Assembly (NCBI RefSeq): GCF_932274485.2
Contig: NC_065880.2
Coordinates: 5,371,695 to 5,435,694 of the forward strand
Length of the DNA: 64,000 bases
Source of the DNA: Patella vulgata
Taxonomy: Eukaryota > Mollusca > Gastropoda > Patellidae
Reading direction: 5' to 3'
The notes under the pieces are model-generated. The model was not told the DNA's origin. It did not search any database and saw nothing but the letters and a program-made list of their open reading frames with translations. Made by a program: the position numbers and the translations under genes. Below are positions 1 through 12,000 of the stretch, one piece after another; positions within the stretch are counted from its first letter, which is position 1, and every line of letters begins with the position of its first letter.

Positions 1-3000
1 TTGAATCCCCGCAATAGTCGAAATAGGAATTGGATGAAACGGAACTAGAAGTAAAGCTGTATCCAGATGATTTATTTCCTACCTGAAATCCATCGTAGTA
101 GATCATACATGAGCTCCAGTCTGCTTTAAATAACACGAGTTGTAACCTGTACGCAGATGGTCTGCTATACATAACAGCATTTAAATTGTTGAATCCGATC
201 CAAAAATTCTCGATATTGTTTGCAAAACCTTGTTCATATTCTGACATGGAGCAATTGAAGTTTACATCGCTACACACAGTATCCCTGCGCAGTAGTTCCA
301 TACCTCCAGCATGTGCAAGCATACACATGACTTCAGATGGTTTTGCAGCCATCACTGGTTTTATATAGGTGAGGATGTTTTTGTGTGTAAAATTCGACTG
401 GATATTCCTGTTGAAAGCTTCTTTACAATCTGCAAAGCAAACGCATATAAACTAGTTTGTTATTAATAAGTGTACCTTGTGTTTGTCTATCGGGAAATCA
501 GATCACTTGTCTCTCAATTGAAGTGTTTCTGGTTCAAATCCCGGCATTGGCCAGGATCTTGACCGTTATGCGATTATCCCTTTCTTTAGGATTCACCGTG
601 GGCTATATATCCAACGATTTCGATCTTACACAACATAAAAAGGGAAATAGAATATGGTGTCTATTCTTCAATATATACAGATGGTTCGAAGGATGATGAT
701 CGGGTAGCTTCGGCCACCATGAGAGAGAATTTCTGTTCACTTTCTACCTACTACTTCCATCTTTACAGCTGAACTCCTAGTCATTCTTCGGACTTTGGAG
801 TTAATCAGCCATCATCTAATTGAAAATCTATCATTTTTACTGATTCGTTTCCCTCACCACAAACAATTAACAGCTTGTACACCTATTAGTAGCCGATATA
901 TAGCGCCTACTCCTGTTATTCAATGTATCAGCAAGGACATTGTTCTTTGCTGGCTCCCCAGTGATATGGATATTATAGGGTATGATCAAGCAGACTCGCC
1001 TGCCAAGTCTGCTTTAGATCTTCACATTTCCGAAGTTAGGTTTTATATGTTCCTGGTTTGTCCCGAATAGCATCACCATGTTTAGTGCAATATAGCCCCC
1101 GGTTGGAGCTGTCGTACCATTAAACAATAACTTTCTTTTGACCCCATGAGGTTGTTGTTTTTTGCTTTTGCTCTTAAGTCTATATAAAGGAAAACACCAA
1201 ATGTATCCCCACCATATACTTCAAGATTCTCAGTGAGTGGGATTATCCTGTATTTTGCTTGAGGTATGTGCTGTTGGTGATGATTCATTCTCAACATAAG
1301 CAGCATTTGGGTCTTTCCTATACACGATTCTACGAAGGCCCATTAGTGCCAAAAAATTTTTTTAATCCGTTTGAACGAATTAGTATTTCGTTTGAACGAA
1401 TTAGTATTTCGTTTGAACGAATTAGTATTTCGTTTGAACGAACTAGTAGAAGAAACAACTAATTTGCTACGTCTACTTTAATGGCGCAAGTCTTGTTAGA
1501 AAAGTCTGTAGTCCTCGGATGAAACAAAAACTGTGGATGACACGAAAAGCCGTGGAATGCAGTAGTAGTGTGCAAAAGTAATTGTGCCGAAACATTTCCC
1601 ACATTGCACGCCTCATCCCTACCACTAGGATTCTGTCGGACAAAGTGACGCTGCTGTTGATCGACTTGCTGTAGAGAACAGGGGACGTGAAACCGAGAGC
1701 CGCAGAGGGGGGCGATGGCTCAAGGTGAACTAACAGGGAAAGGCCTCCTTTTGGCTTTCACGGTTAATCAAGCGTAGGGCGGTTAGAACAGCCGCCCCCC
1801 ACTTGAGTCAGCGTTCCCCTATGCAACCCCCGGCTTCAAGTCCTCTGTTCTATCGAGGAAGTCGACCAACGACACCGTCGCTTCTCCGCAAGGTTGACTT
1901 GTGGGAGGGATGCGGCGTGCAATGCGATAAATTTTGCGGTACTACTACTCCTGCTTCGTTTTGCATGCTACATGCGAAAATTAGTTATTTCTTTTAATAT
2001 TCCCACCTCATCCCTCTATCTTAGAAACTCACCCAAATCCTCTTCCAAGGCAATCAACACTGGCAATAAGTTCATCTGGCAACAATAACATTAATCCTTA
2101 AAATGTAAACATCGCTGACAAGCAATCGTATACCTGTAGTGCTGTTCACTGAGCTAGTGAAAATTCAGCCAAGGCACAATCTACCATTTTATTTCTTAAT
2201 AGGGTGCATTTCAAATCCACGTCCTTAGTATATCATACATATACCTGTCGTAATGCCCGGTTAAGCATATACATGTCATAAACAATGATTTCACTACATT
2301 AAACAAATTAGATAATTTCCACGGTATTCTATACTAATTCCCCTTTTCACAATTGTAGTTCCTTCTACTGGCGCTAACCTACGCGCATGTAATCATATTA
2401 TCGTTATTTGAAACACAATTTCTGAATGTCCCTTTCATGCTTATGTAGGCTACAATCGAAATATTAATTCGTTCAAACCAGATACTAACTCGTTCAAACG
2501 AGATACTAACTCGTTTAAACGAGATACTAACTCGTTCAAACGAGATAATTAATTCGTTCAAACCAGATACTAACTCGTTCAAACGAGATAATTAACTCGT
2601 TCAAACGAGATAATTAATTCGTTCAAACGAGATACTAACTCGTTTAAACGAGATACTAACTCGTTCAAACGAGATAATTAATTCGTTTAAACGAGATAAT
2701 TAATTTGTTCAGACCAGATAATTGATTCGTTCAAACGAGATAATTAATTCCATAAAACCAGATACTAATTCGTTCAAACGAGATACTAATTCGTTCAAAC
2801 GTGATACCAATTCGTTCAAACGAGATATCAATTCGTTCAAACGAGATACTAACAAGTTCAAACGGATTAATATTTTCTTTTTGTTTGGCACTACTGGGCC
2901 TTCTTCGTACGATCCCCTGCATCCCGGACAAAGATAAATGGCAATTCATCGATCAGCACGAGCATGAATTATCTTGCGAACATGCATTACATAAAGAAAT

Positions 3001-5563
3001 TTTTGGATGAAATTAAGCATAAATGGAAATCTGAATGCTTGCTCCATTATAGTGAAGGCGAGACATCATGGACCAAACGAAAAACGAAAAGAATGGCTTG
3101 ACAAGCATTCAGATAAATACGGATCGGGTTACTTAAAAGTGATCGATGAAAAACCGGAACAAAACAAAGGTCCGGAAACAACACACGATGTTAAAGAATT
3201 TGAACCCAATTCGAGCGACAAAGTGAAACGGGTTGAAAATAAGAAGCAGCCTTTAAACCGACGGTTTTCTATCGAACAGCAAATACGAAAGACCAAAGCA
3301 CAAACGTATCATAAAAACAAAGAATGACGGGAAGTGGAACCCCGCCGTAAAAGCAAATTGCAGTACCAAGAATCCGCCAAGAGTTTCCGGAATTCAGAAA
3401 AATAACGTAAGACAATAGGGTCCATTTTCTTAGGCCAAGGTCGACAGAGAACCAACGAATGTAGATTCTGTGGCCATAAAACTAAGCAGCGTGAAACTCA
3501 CTATTTAACGGAGCTAAAAAATTACGCCAACACCCCAAGTGAAAAATGTGTTTTAGGGTCTGGAATTTCCCCAATTCTGCAAGAAGTTACAACTGCAATA
3601 TCATTTTCACAAAGATGACATTATCACCACTGAATCGGAGTGTCTCGTTAAAATTAAATCAAAATTTGCACCGAGATTAGGAAAGATGCACATTTAGATA
3701 ACTTTATTACTACTATTGCATCTCACACAAATTCACCCAAGACCTTACTAACCAAATTTAAGTAAGGGTGAGTTAAAGGCTTTAAACGAGACGAAGAACA
3801 ATCCAAATATGTCAATCAAAGGACAGCTCATTCTATAAACGGAACATCGTAAAAATGCTGAATCGCACTGGATACTACCAGCTATCGAGCATCGAAGAAA
3901 AGATGACGTAAAGAAACAGGTAGTGACATTTATCACTATGGTTACGAAAGTTGGCCCTACTAAGCTACATTTGGCAATGAAATTTGGGATTTAATAAAGA
4001 CATCATGGAAAAGGTTTTTAGATGATTGTTCCACCGACAAGACATATTTCAACCAAAATCCAGAATCATCCTGCTCAGTGAACATCTTGAAGTATGTGGT
4101 GGGGGTAAATTTAGTGTTGTTCCTTTATATAGACTTACTAGCAAAAACAACGACCTCTTGCTCTTGGAGGTAAAAAGAAAGCTATTTTATTAACAAATAC
4201 CACCCGGAACTTAATTCTAAATAAGAGAATAATAAAGTAAAGTAAAAACCGGGGCGGGATTGAATATTTGTAGGCTACCCTTGCCTGTATAATTTATAAT
4301 GTAACTATGACGCTGTGACGTCATAAAGTACTGTTAATTGAACTATTTGACAATAAATACATGACGGTGAAAACGGTAGCATAAAATGTGTTATTTTGCC
4401 ACCTTTAATTTCAATGTATATCTACCCGGTTACAATAATTATGTCATGTCAATAATAGTTACATATGCTATAGTTAGATCTCTTCAAAATATGTATGTGT
4501 AGATTTCTTCAGCAGTGCACGGGAGGGGGTACCCGGACAAAGCCCCACTATGTTCGACATGAGATCCTATTCTGGTCATGTACAAGTTTAGAACCGAAAA
4601 TACGTCATTGAATCTCAAGTCTCTGATTTAAAGTGCATGTGATAGATCACTCGGTCACTAACATCCCGTTACTCGTATTTTGTAAAGTTATTTAAATAAC
4701 TCTGTGATATACGCTAAGTCTGTTTCACATTTATTACACTACGGTTGGCGCAATATAGCCCGGTTGGTGCTGACTGTACAATAAAATACCATTTATATCA
4801 TTACTTCATTCATTGTTACAGATATACCATCATAAAATTATATTGCAAACATTACCTTTGACAACGTGTTGACAGTTAATACCATAGAATCCCACAGGAC
4901 ATGTTGTAGCATCAGTTCCATTCCCTCCAATATTCTACAAATAAAATAGACACTAGACTAGAAATGGTTCCCTTAATTTACAATTAAACTGGTCCCAAAA
5001 GGTCATTCACGTGGCCTTAACATACAATTAACAAATCCACATTGAAATCAAAGTGAACGTCCGACTGTTATGCTCCGACCCTTATTCTATAATTTTACAT
5101 GGTCACCGTCATGGCGGACGACCATCGGAACCAAATAACCTACGTCCACCATTGGCTATACCACAATATAAATATTGTCACTAGTTATAATACTCCCCTT
5201 TCTGTAACAGGTACAACTAGTAGAATCACCTGCGATAATACAATCAGTATCATGTTGATTATAATATATACTCACCTTTCTGTAACAGGTACAAACAGTA
5301 GAATCACCTGATATAATACAATCAGTACCATGTTGATATAATATACATGTTGAATCAGATGAACAGAAAGCAAATCGTCGACATTCAGGATTCTCACCAC
5401 ATAATGTACCACAATCTAGACTGGAACGAGCAGTAGTTGATAACAGAAACCTTTCCTCACACCTATCTGAAATAATCTTAGTTTCCGAATAGGTAGAATA
5501 TAGATGCGTCTGGGCGACATGACATATCGTCGTAACGATACCCAATGAGAAGAGTGCAATCAT
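1..5563 (-). CDS. PAN-FReD secreted protein, copy C (3' end off the window)
   Basis: Minus-strand gene whose last exon is cut by the left edge. Exon 1 is 5563-5276 (96 codons): a hydrophobic signal peptide from Met1, then a PAN/apple-like domain with the cysteine-rich core CGENPECRRFAFCSS. Exon 2 is 4934-4856 (79 nt): two cysteines in TCPVGFYGINC. Exon 3 starts at 429 with DCKEAF and runs off at base 1; it holds the first two thirds of a fibrinogen-related domain (EYEQGF, FWIGFNNL, ADWSSCMIYYDGF, CGDS). All junctions are GT-AG and phases match (0 then 1). It is the most diverged of the three array members. Its FReD lacks the usual Trp in several places and reads NFNCSM where the paralogues read NFNRSM. 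Known: molluscan FReD proteins are secreted recognition lectins. Inferred: the same role here. That the three exons form one transcript rests on phase and on the same order in two paralogues. Confidence 0.72.
562..1131 (+). mobile_element. LINE fragment, RNase H domain and 3' tail
   Basis: Decayed 3' part of a non-LTR retrotransposon in the intron before the FReD exon of copy C. Around 697 the plus strand reads YTDGSK, the first catalytic Asp motif of retroelement RNase H. Near 935-1040 it reads DIVLCWLPSDMDI and ADSPAKSALDL, matching the CW-PSH-G-N--AD--AK block of the I/Nimb-type LINE RNase H. The tail (GCAATATAGCCCCCGGTTGG, 1087 on) recurs as a lone 3' end at 4745-4790. Reading frame is lost in places. 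Family placement (Nimb/I) is from memory of these motifs. Confidence 0.6.
1082..1306 (-). repeat. inverted-repeat arm paired with 4065-4195
   Basis: The reverse complement of this stretch matches 4065-4195: both contain TTGAAGTATRTGGTGGGG, then CCTTTATATAGACTTA, then AAAACAACRACCTC in the same order. On the minus strand it reads LTENLEVYGGDTF...FLYIDLRAKAKNNN, so the arms may be two opposed copies of a retroelement piece. I do not recognise the protein. The arms enclose the palindrome, the minisatellite and the Penelope-like debris. Confidence 0.5.
1363..1452 (+). repeat. 21-22 bp minisatellite, short inverted array (about 4 units)
   Basis: Four units of CGTTTGAACGAATTAGTATTT. This is the reverse complement of the unit making up the longer array at 2455-2875, so the two arrays are in opposite orientation, about 1 kb apart, on either side of the GC-rich palindrome. 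Confidence 0.85.
1545..1970. repeat. GC-rich 0.4-kb imperfect palindrome (foldback)
   Basis: The left arm (about 1555-1700) and the reverse complement of the right arm (about 1830-1968) share ATTGCACGCC(T/G)CATCCCT, GTAGTAGT, TGTTG(A/G)TCGACTT and GAACAG(G/A)GGAC(G/T)TGAA in the same order. The centre lies near 1750-1785. It is much richer in GC than its surroundings and has no convincing open frame. It resembles a foldback or MITE-type element; no target duplication was identified. Confidence 0.65.
2455..2875 (+). repeat. 21-22 bp palindromic minisatellite, about 20 units
   Basis: Tandem units of TCGTTCAAACGAGATACTAA and the variant ending in GATAATTAAT. Every unit contains a short dyad (CGTTCAAACG; in some the perfect TCGTTTAAACGA). 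Open frames through it are artefacts of the repeat: MNELVSGL-type in one direction, NSFKRDT-type in the other. Confidence 0.9.
2885..4200 (+). mobile_element. decayed retroelement, Penelope-like candidate
   Basis: A stretch with scattered coding signals in several frames and no long intact frame apart from 3007-3327 (106 aa, Lys/Glu-rich, no family recognised). Around 3770-3830 it reads GELKALNETKNNPNMSIK, like the segment before the KADKG motif of Penelope-like reverse transcriptases. Near 3990-4030 it reads WKRFLDDC, like their RT active-site box. The right end (4065-4195) pairs with 1082-1306. Assignment is tentative; it could be another retroelement class. Confidence 0.35.
4740..4792 (+). 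mobile_element. lone LINE 3' tail
   Basis: GGCGCAATATAGCCCGGTTG followed by GTGCTG and ACAATAAAAT matches the 3' tail of the LINE fragment ending at 1131, in the same orientation. Only the tail is present. Confidence 0.45.
5190..5276 (-). repeat. duplicated 3' end of the PAN exon, inside intron 1 of copy C
   Basis: Immediately after the exon 1 donor, the intron repeats the last ~75 bp of the exon (HDTDCIIAGDSTSCTCYRK) in frame with it. The real donor is AAAG|GTGAGT; the duplicate reads AAAGGGGAGT, so its GT is gone. A shorter repeat of the same exon end, with a usable GT, sits at 13295-13345 in copy B. Copy A has none. Confidence 0.75.
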
Positions 5564-6117
5564 ATTTTACAATTCAATTTTCTCTAAGTACGATTATAAT
5601 ATTTTGATTCAGGGTATAAGAATGAACTAACAATCACCCGCCGAAACAGTCATCTAACCTCCCTCCGATTGGCTCGTATGTATGAGTGTCACGTGTTCGC
5701 ATAGTATTTTAATTTGCTGTTTTGGAATTTGTTTTTTTAAAAAACTAGCTACAATATAATATCGATTTATGAGATAAGTTCATATCGTTAAAATTATTTT
5801 GTTGAAGCCGTACTTATGGAATCATTTAAATATGAATCTGTGAAAGCGTGAAATATGTCTTCAGGCTATTGGTATTTATCAATAAAGTTTGTGTTCATCT
5901 TCATTAAGTCAAGAAGTGGTTTATTTCTCTATCATTCCATTTAACTACATATTATGGCGGTGTCCTTGTTCATCTCCATTAAGTTTAGAAGTGGTTTATT
6001 TCTCTACCATTCCATTTAACTACAGATTATTTCGGTGTTTAGTTTAATATTCCCTGTATCACTCAAAATAACGTACCCTGTGTACAACCAATGCTTGTGC
6101 GTATGGTGAATAACCAT
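5564..6117. other. 5' flank of copy C; nothing coding seen
   Basis: AT-rich. Contains a short direct repeat, AGTGGTTTATTTCTCTA(T/C)CA, at about 5913 and 5991. A CCAAT-type GATTGGCTCG lies about 100 bp upstream of the start codon. No gene seen. Confidence 0.4.
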
Positions 6118-6345
6118 CGGACAAGGACGACTGTAAAGTCATTCGGGTGAGACGAAAAAAGAGGTCCAGTGTATACATTAGCGTCCTCGTAAAATTCGAT
6201 ATAAGAGTAGGTCATAGTGCCGCTGTTCTGGCAAAATTTCCCTCATAAAACACTGTGTGGCTTATTGCCATCTATATTAGCCCAGTCGTAGCAGAACAGT
6301 AGGTTGTTGAACCTTATTTTATTTCATTTGATTTACTACCCACAC
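6118..6345 (+). mobile_element. SINE-1 copy, 5' truncated
   Basis: Body and tail of the tRNA-derived SINE defined at 54331-54700: GATATAAGAGTAGGTC, GCCGCTGTTCTGGCAAAATT, TAGCCCAGTCGTAGCAGAAC and the T-rich tail. It faces the next copy tail to tail, so the pair forms a long inverted repeat. Confidence 0.75.
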
Positions 6346-6359
6346 TCTGCTTTGTGAAA

Positions 6360-6690
6360 CGGGATTTAACGTCCTACTGTTCTGTTCCGACTGCGCCTAC
6401 GTATGGAATAGGTCATAACCCATACATTTGGCTATGATGGTAATTATGCACGGACAGTGAAGCTACAGTCTATATTCTTATACCGACTTCTACAGGGAAG
6501 AGATCTTTTATGTGCACGCTCATGTGTAAACGGCACCGGTCTTTCGACCTATCGGAGCGGGTATACCTTGTCTGTTCGCAGGCCCGCCCTCCCTCCTTGC
6601 CAAGACACCACGCCGAAAAATTCGCGATGAACTTTATCGGTCAACTTAACACCGACATCAACGCCACCGAGCCATCGTGGCCCTGACATA
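6360..6690 (-). mobile_element. SINE-1 copy, near full length, inverted
   Basis: Starts with GGGATTTAACGTCCTACTGT (the SINE tail read backwards) and ends near 6680 with CCACCGAGCC (the tRNA-like head read backwards). A 95-aa open frame on the minus strand, 6549-6836, is SINE-derived and not a gene. Confidence 0.75.
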
Positions 6691-6844
6691 TTAAATAGTA
6701 GTAATGGAAACTTGTTTGATTTAGGCCAAACATAAATAGTAAGAGTCTCTCCTCGGTCATGTAATGAACGATATGGGTTTCCCGGTGAGATTAGTTCTAC
6801 AGAAAGTAAGACGTATTCGCAAAGACCTCTTTTCAAAGCCGGTA

Positions 6845-8800
6845 ATCTAATGCATGGCTTTCACGTGAGCTACGAATGTCACGAATTGTGTGAGTGATTC
6901 TTATTTGGTTTTAACACATTCGTATTGTTCGTAGCTCGACCACGAACGTTTTTGTATGTCAAAAAATTTCGTGGTGGGTCTATTAGTAAGTGCAGGATAA
7001 ACCTGCTGATATAACAGAAAAAAGACAATGCACTAATATACTAATTATCAAATCAAGTGAATGGATCCGGGGCCAGTCGTAAGCATCCACTGCACTGTAC
7101 AGTCCCGGGCCCGCAGTGACACAGATTTCACTTAAACTTGAAAACAATCAGGAATACAAAGTTAGAACATTTATACAAAGTTTAAAATGTAATAAGAAGG
7201 TTACATCACATCTAGTCCACACATAGTTGAATAAAAACAATAAAATATTTTAATCGTACAAAATGTCACCAAGTTAGAACATTTATATAAAGTTTAGGAT
7301 GTAACAAGACCTTTATATCACATCTAGTCCACACATAGTTGACTCAATAGAACATTTATATAAAGTTTAGAAAGTAATAAGACAGTTATATCACATCTAG
7401 TCCACACAAAGTTGAATCGTTAGAACATTTATATCAAGTTTAGAATGTAATAAGACCTTTATATCACATCTAGTCCATATAGTTGAATCGTTAGTACATT
7501 TATATAAAGTTTAGGATGTAATAAGACCTTTATATCGCATATAGTCCACACATAGTTGACTCGTTAGAACATTTATATAAAGTTTAGAATGTTATAAGAC
7601 ATCCTTTATATCACATCTAGTCCACACAGTTGAATCGTTAGAATATTTATACAAAGTTTAGAATGTAATAAGACCTTTATCTAGTCCACATAGTTGAACC
7701 GTTAGAACATTTATATAAAGTTTAGAAGACCTTTATATCACATCTAGTCCACATAGTTGAATCGTTAGAACATTTATATAAAGTTTAGAATGTAATAAGA
7801 CAGTTATATCACATTTAGTCCACACATAGTTGAATAAAACCAATACAATATTTTAATCTTACAAAATATCACAACGTTAAAACATGTATACAGAGTTTAG
7901 AATGTAATAAGACAGTTACATCACATCTTGTCCACACATAGTTGAATCGTTAGAATATTTATATAAAGTTTAGAATGTAATAAGACCTTTATATCACATC
8001 TTGTCCACACATAGTTGAATAAAAACAATAACATATTTTAATCTTACAAAATATCACCAAATTAGAACATTTATACAAAGTTTAAAATGTAACAAGACAG
8101 TTATATCACATCTAGTCCAAACATAGTTGAATCGCATAACAAGTAAGCCATAAAAAGCAGGCAACACAAAAGTTAATCAGGTTTATGAAACTGGTGTCTC
8201 CCTTTCAAAATCTTTTGCCTGTTTTCAGCATGCAACAGCGGGCCCGACAATATTTTATATAGCCTTTAGGTATCCACGAATATGCTGAATTGCGACGAAT
8301 AGTGCCGAAAATTGTAAACTGTTCGTTACTCTATCGGCATCATTCGTGGAGATCGTAGCGTATTCGTAACTGAATGTGGCATATTCTCAAAAAAGTCGAC
8401 TTATTCTTAACTGAATCGCAATAATTCGTAGATAATTCTATCATTTCGTACGTTTATATTAACCCTATTTTGCCATTCGACATATTGTTCACCCGATTAC
8501 CCACGAATTATCGTAACTCTTTCCCACACTATTCCCAATTGCTTCATAGCTACTCCCGATTCGCAGCGAATTTCGATTAATTTCGATTCGGCACTATTCG
8601 TGGTATTCGTAGAATAATGCCCCTCTTTCACGTGGGCTACGCATGCAAAAAATAGCCCCGAGTCCAAACTTTTTCTGATTCGCTGATAAATCGTATATGG
8701 TTCTTGAAGTTCGTGAGTGATTCTGGTTTCGTTCTTACATATTCATATTATTCGTTGTTCGGACACGGACGGTTTTGTTTGTCAATAACTTTCGTGGACG
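6845..8800 (+). mobile_element. composite element with 73-bp satellite, copy 1
   Basis: Layout: a left flank rich in ATTCGT/CGTAG words (6856-6985), about 12 tandem units of a 73-bp repeat (about 7160-8134; key words TTATATAAAGTTTAGAATGT, ACATCTAGTCCACACATAG), a right flank (8140-8620), and a second block resembling the left flank (8627-8800; both start with CTTTCACGTG(A/G)GCTACG). Some units carry an extra ~45 bp. In the right flank CACGAATAGTGCCGAA-like words occur in both orientations. A second copy lies at 14320-15870. No transposase is seen. Helentron-type non-autonomous elements can have this layout, but I cannot confirm that. Confidence 0.6.
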
Positions 8801-9093
8801 GACTACAAATCATTATAAATCATTAGTAATAAAATCACATAGTGATGGTTCGATAATCGGTTTCAACATCGGTAATTAGCCGATAAGTGGTCTATCGGGA
8901 GAAATCAGTATCGGCCGAAACACGGCCATTTTGCAACGACTCGGACCATCAAATACAATCAGTATCATGCTGATATACTTTACTTTCTTAATACGTCATA
9001 TGGGTTATCGGTTTTTTTTGAGAAGGCTAGTTCATATACTAACCGAAATGTAATTGATGAAAATGTTTTTTTTTCTTTCGGGTATAGCTTATA

Positions 9094-12000
9094 TTAAATT
9101 AGAAACATTATCGCCCTAATTAATAATTCTCCATCTAGATCATCCAGCCAGAACATATCTGATTTTGAACCATCTAGAAAACCAGTTAAGAAGCCCCTGG
9201 TACAATTAGGACTATCCTCGAACCACCAGCCACCTCCAAGCCTTTTAGCACATTGATTGACCCCAGTATTATCAACATCATAAGTAGAGAAGGGATTTCC
9301 GACTAAATTCTGACTTCCGGTCATTGAATCACCACAATAGTCGTGATAGAGACTGGGTGAGGTTGAACTAGAAGTAAAGCTGTATCCTGATGAATTATTT
9401 AACTGAAATCCATGATAGTAGATCATACAGTAGCTCCAGTCTCCTTTAAATAACATGACTTGCAATGTGTATGAGGACAATCGGCTGTACATGACAGCAA
9501 TTAATTTGTTGAATCCGATCCAATAATTACCGGTGTTGTTGTTTCCAAATCCTTGTTCATATTCTGTCATGGAGCGATTAAAGTTGACATGACTACACCA
9601 AGGCATTCTGTGCAGTAGTCTCATACCACCAATACCTTCAAAGCCACAACTGACTTCAAATGGTTGTTCAGCCATCACTGGTTTTATGTATGTGAGGATT
9701 TTAAAGATTTGAAAGTTCGAATGGATATTCTTCTCTACAGCATCTCTACAATCTGTAAAGCAAACAAATAGATAATAACAAGTGTAGCCCTTCTTTGTCT
9801 ATCAAGTCGCTAGCCTTTAACCAAGAAGGTCGCTAGCATTTGAAGTGCGTGTTTCTGGTTAGAATCTCGGCAATGGCGGAGAAGGATTCTCGTGAATTTG
9901 CAAGTCCCTATAGTTCGGATAGAATGTAAAACCGTCCTCCACCCGTGTGCCACGTACAATATACTTTGAATGTTGGAAGTCGATGGCAAGTATATAGTTC
10001 ATCAATATATTTATTTGTACACCTGGTTTGTCTATCGGCCACACAAGGAAGAGAGAGAGAAACATGGGGCTTAACGTCAACTCAACACAAACTAGGTCAT
10101 TTCGGGATTCTAATATAGTTTAATTTTATTTCAATAATTCGCTTGCGTGTAGGTGTCTTTTGCAGCCGGAGGAAACCAAAGCACCAGGAGAAAACCCACG
10201 AGGTTGGAATGGGGTTTAACGTCCTACTGTTCTGCTCCACGGGTTTGGAAAGGTAGCCCTACTTGTCACGTACAACCGGGCAATCGAAACCATGCCAGTT
10301 GACTCAATGACGCGCTAACGACTCGGCCAGTCATTCCCACTACCCCTGGCCACACAGGGTCACTGACCTCTCGACTTTGTGTCCTGGTTCAAATCCCGGC
10401 ATTGGCCAAGAAGTATCGTATAAAGAATTTGAAAGTTAAAAAAAACATTAACTGTTTCACAATATACAACTTTGTGATGTATAGCCGCGTAAAGGCGTAC
10501 ATCGTTACCAGAAGACGCGTATTTATGATAGCATGAGAGCTAAGTCAAGTTTCATCTCAAACTATCGTGAATTATATAAGGTTAGCCTGCTGGTAAGTGA
10601 TCTCAAAATATGGATTCTTAAGTGTTTCTTTTCTTAGATTTAGCCGCCAGACATCAAGGATTTGACGTGCATTTGACTTTTACCGAAATAATATGTAAAC
10701 ATTTCATTCTTTGTGGATGATTCGGAACTAACCGATGACTAGCGAAGAAATAAAATCGTTTTTGAAATCGTAAAGCATCGGGTTGTCCTGAGATTTTGCC
10801 GCCACGCATCAAGGATATGGCGCAAAATTCGACATTAATAATCGAAACACTATGTAAACATTTCATTGTTTGTGGATGATTCAGAACTAACTGATCGTCA
10901 AAGAAATCTTTGGGGTTGTCTATATTCGGATACCTAAACGCCTAGACAGAACCGCGCACGTTTGTGCAATGTGCCACATTTCTAGGATAACAAATGAAAT
11001 GAAATGGGGTTTAATGTCCTACTGCTCTGCTCCGAACTGGGCTAATGAAGACGGGCATACGCCATACAGCGTGCTATGAGGGATATTTTATCCAGACAGC
11101 AGCACTGCGGTCTACTCTTATATCGAATTCCAACTGTCAAGGGATCTTTTACGTGCACACAAATATGTACCTGGGACCTCGGGTTTTCGTTCCATCACTG
11201 GCAAGGGGGGACCACGCCGGAAAATCTGAATGAACTTTCTCGACCCAGAGCAGGGATCGAACACCCGACCTCCAGGCAAGCGAACCAGCGTCTTATCCAC
11301 TTATCCAGTATCCACCGTGACCCTCTTTCTAGGATAACAATGTTATAGACAGGAGTATTCATTATTACAGATATAATATAATCATATTTCTAATATTACC
11401 TTCGACAACATGTTGGCAGTTATTACCATAGTACCCCATCGGACATGTTGTAGCATCAGTTCCATTCCTACCAATGTCCTACAAATAAAATATATAAAGC
11501 TAGACTAACCACGTATCTGAAGCAATCAACTAATTATATTTCGTTTTACTCCTTCCATGAGAAAATAAAAGACATTCCAAAATAGCGTTTTTCATGACAA
11601 TAACGTCCCCCGTGTCGTAATTAAACTGGCCGTCATAAATTTGTATCACCTGCACTTAGATGTATAAAAATCGGATAATAAATAATTTATATCGGACACT
11701 AGAAACCAATTATGATGCGGTCATGCTGTACTATATACAGAAAAGAAACCCGAAAAAATGCGAAAAATACCAAACAAATCCCGAAAAGTACCGGAAAATA
11801 CCCAAAAAACTTTTTAAACCGCAATTACCGAACAAAACAGCGAAAAACCCTAAATATAGATAATTCACTAAATACTGAAAACACTACACTAATTACAGAG
11901 AAAACCTAGGCCGCACATACAAATTGTTAAGATGCGTCAAGCTAGGTCACCCATGAAAATGGTTGACACTTTAGGTGGGATATGGGTCACCTTAGGTCAC

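Noticed and set aside
1894-2088. Frames over the right arm of the GC-rich palindrome
   Set aside because: The arm has a reverse-complement partner and no conserved coding signal.
2379-2949. Open frames with repeats such as SRLNELV and NSFKRDT
   Set aside because: Products of the 21-22 bp minisatellite, present in both strands and several frames.
6549-6836. 95-residue minus-strand frame
   Set aside because: Mostly inverted SINE-1 sequence.
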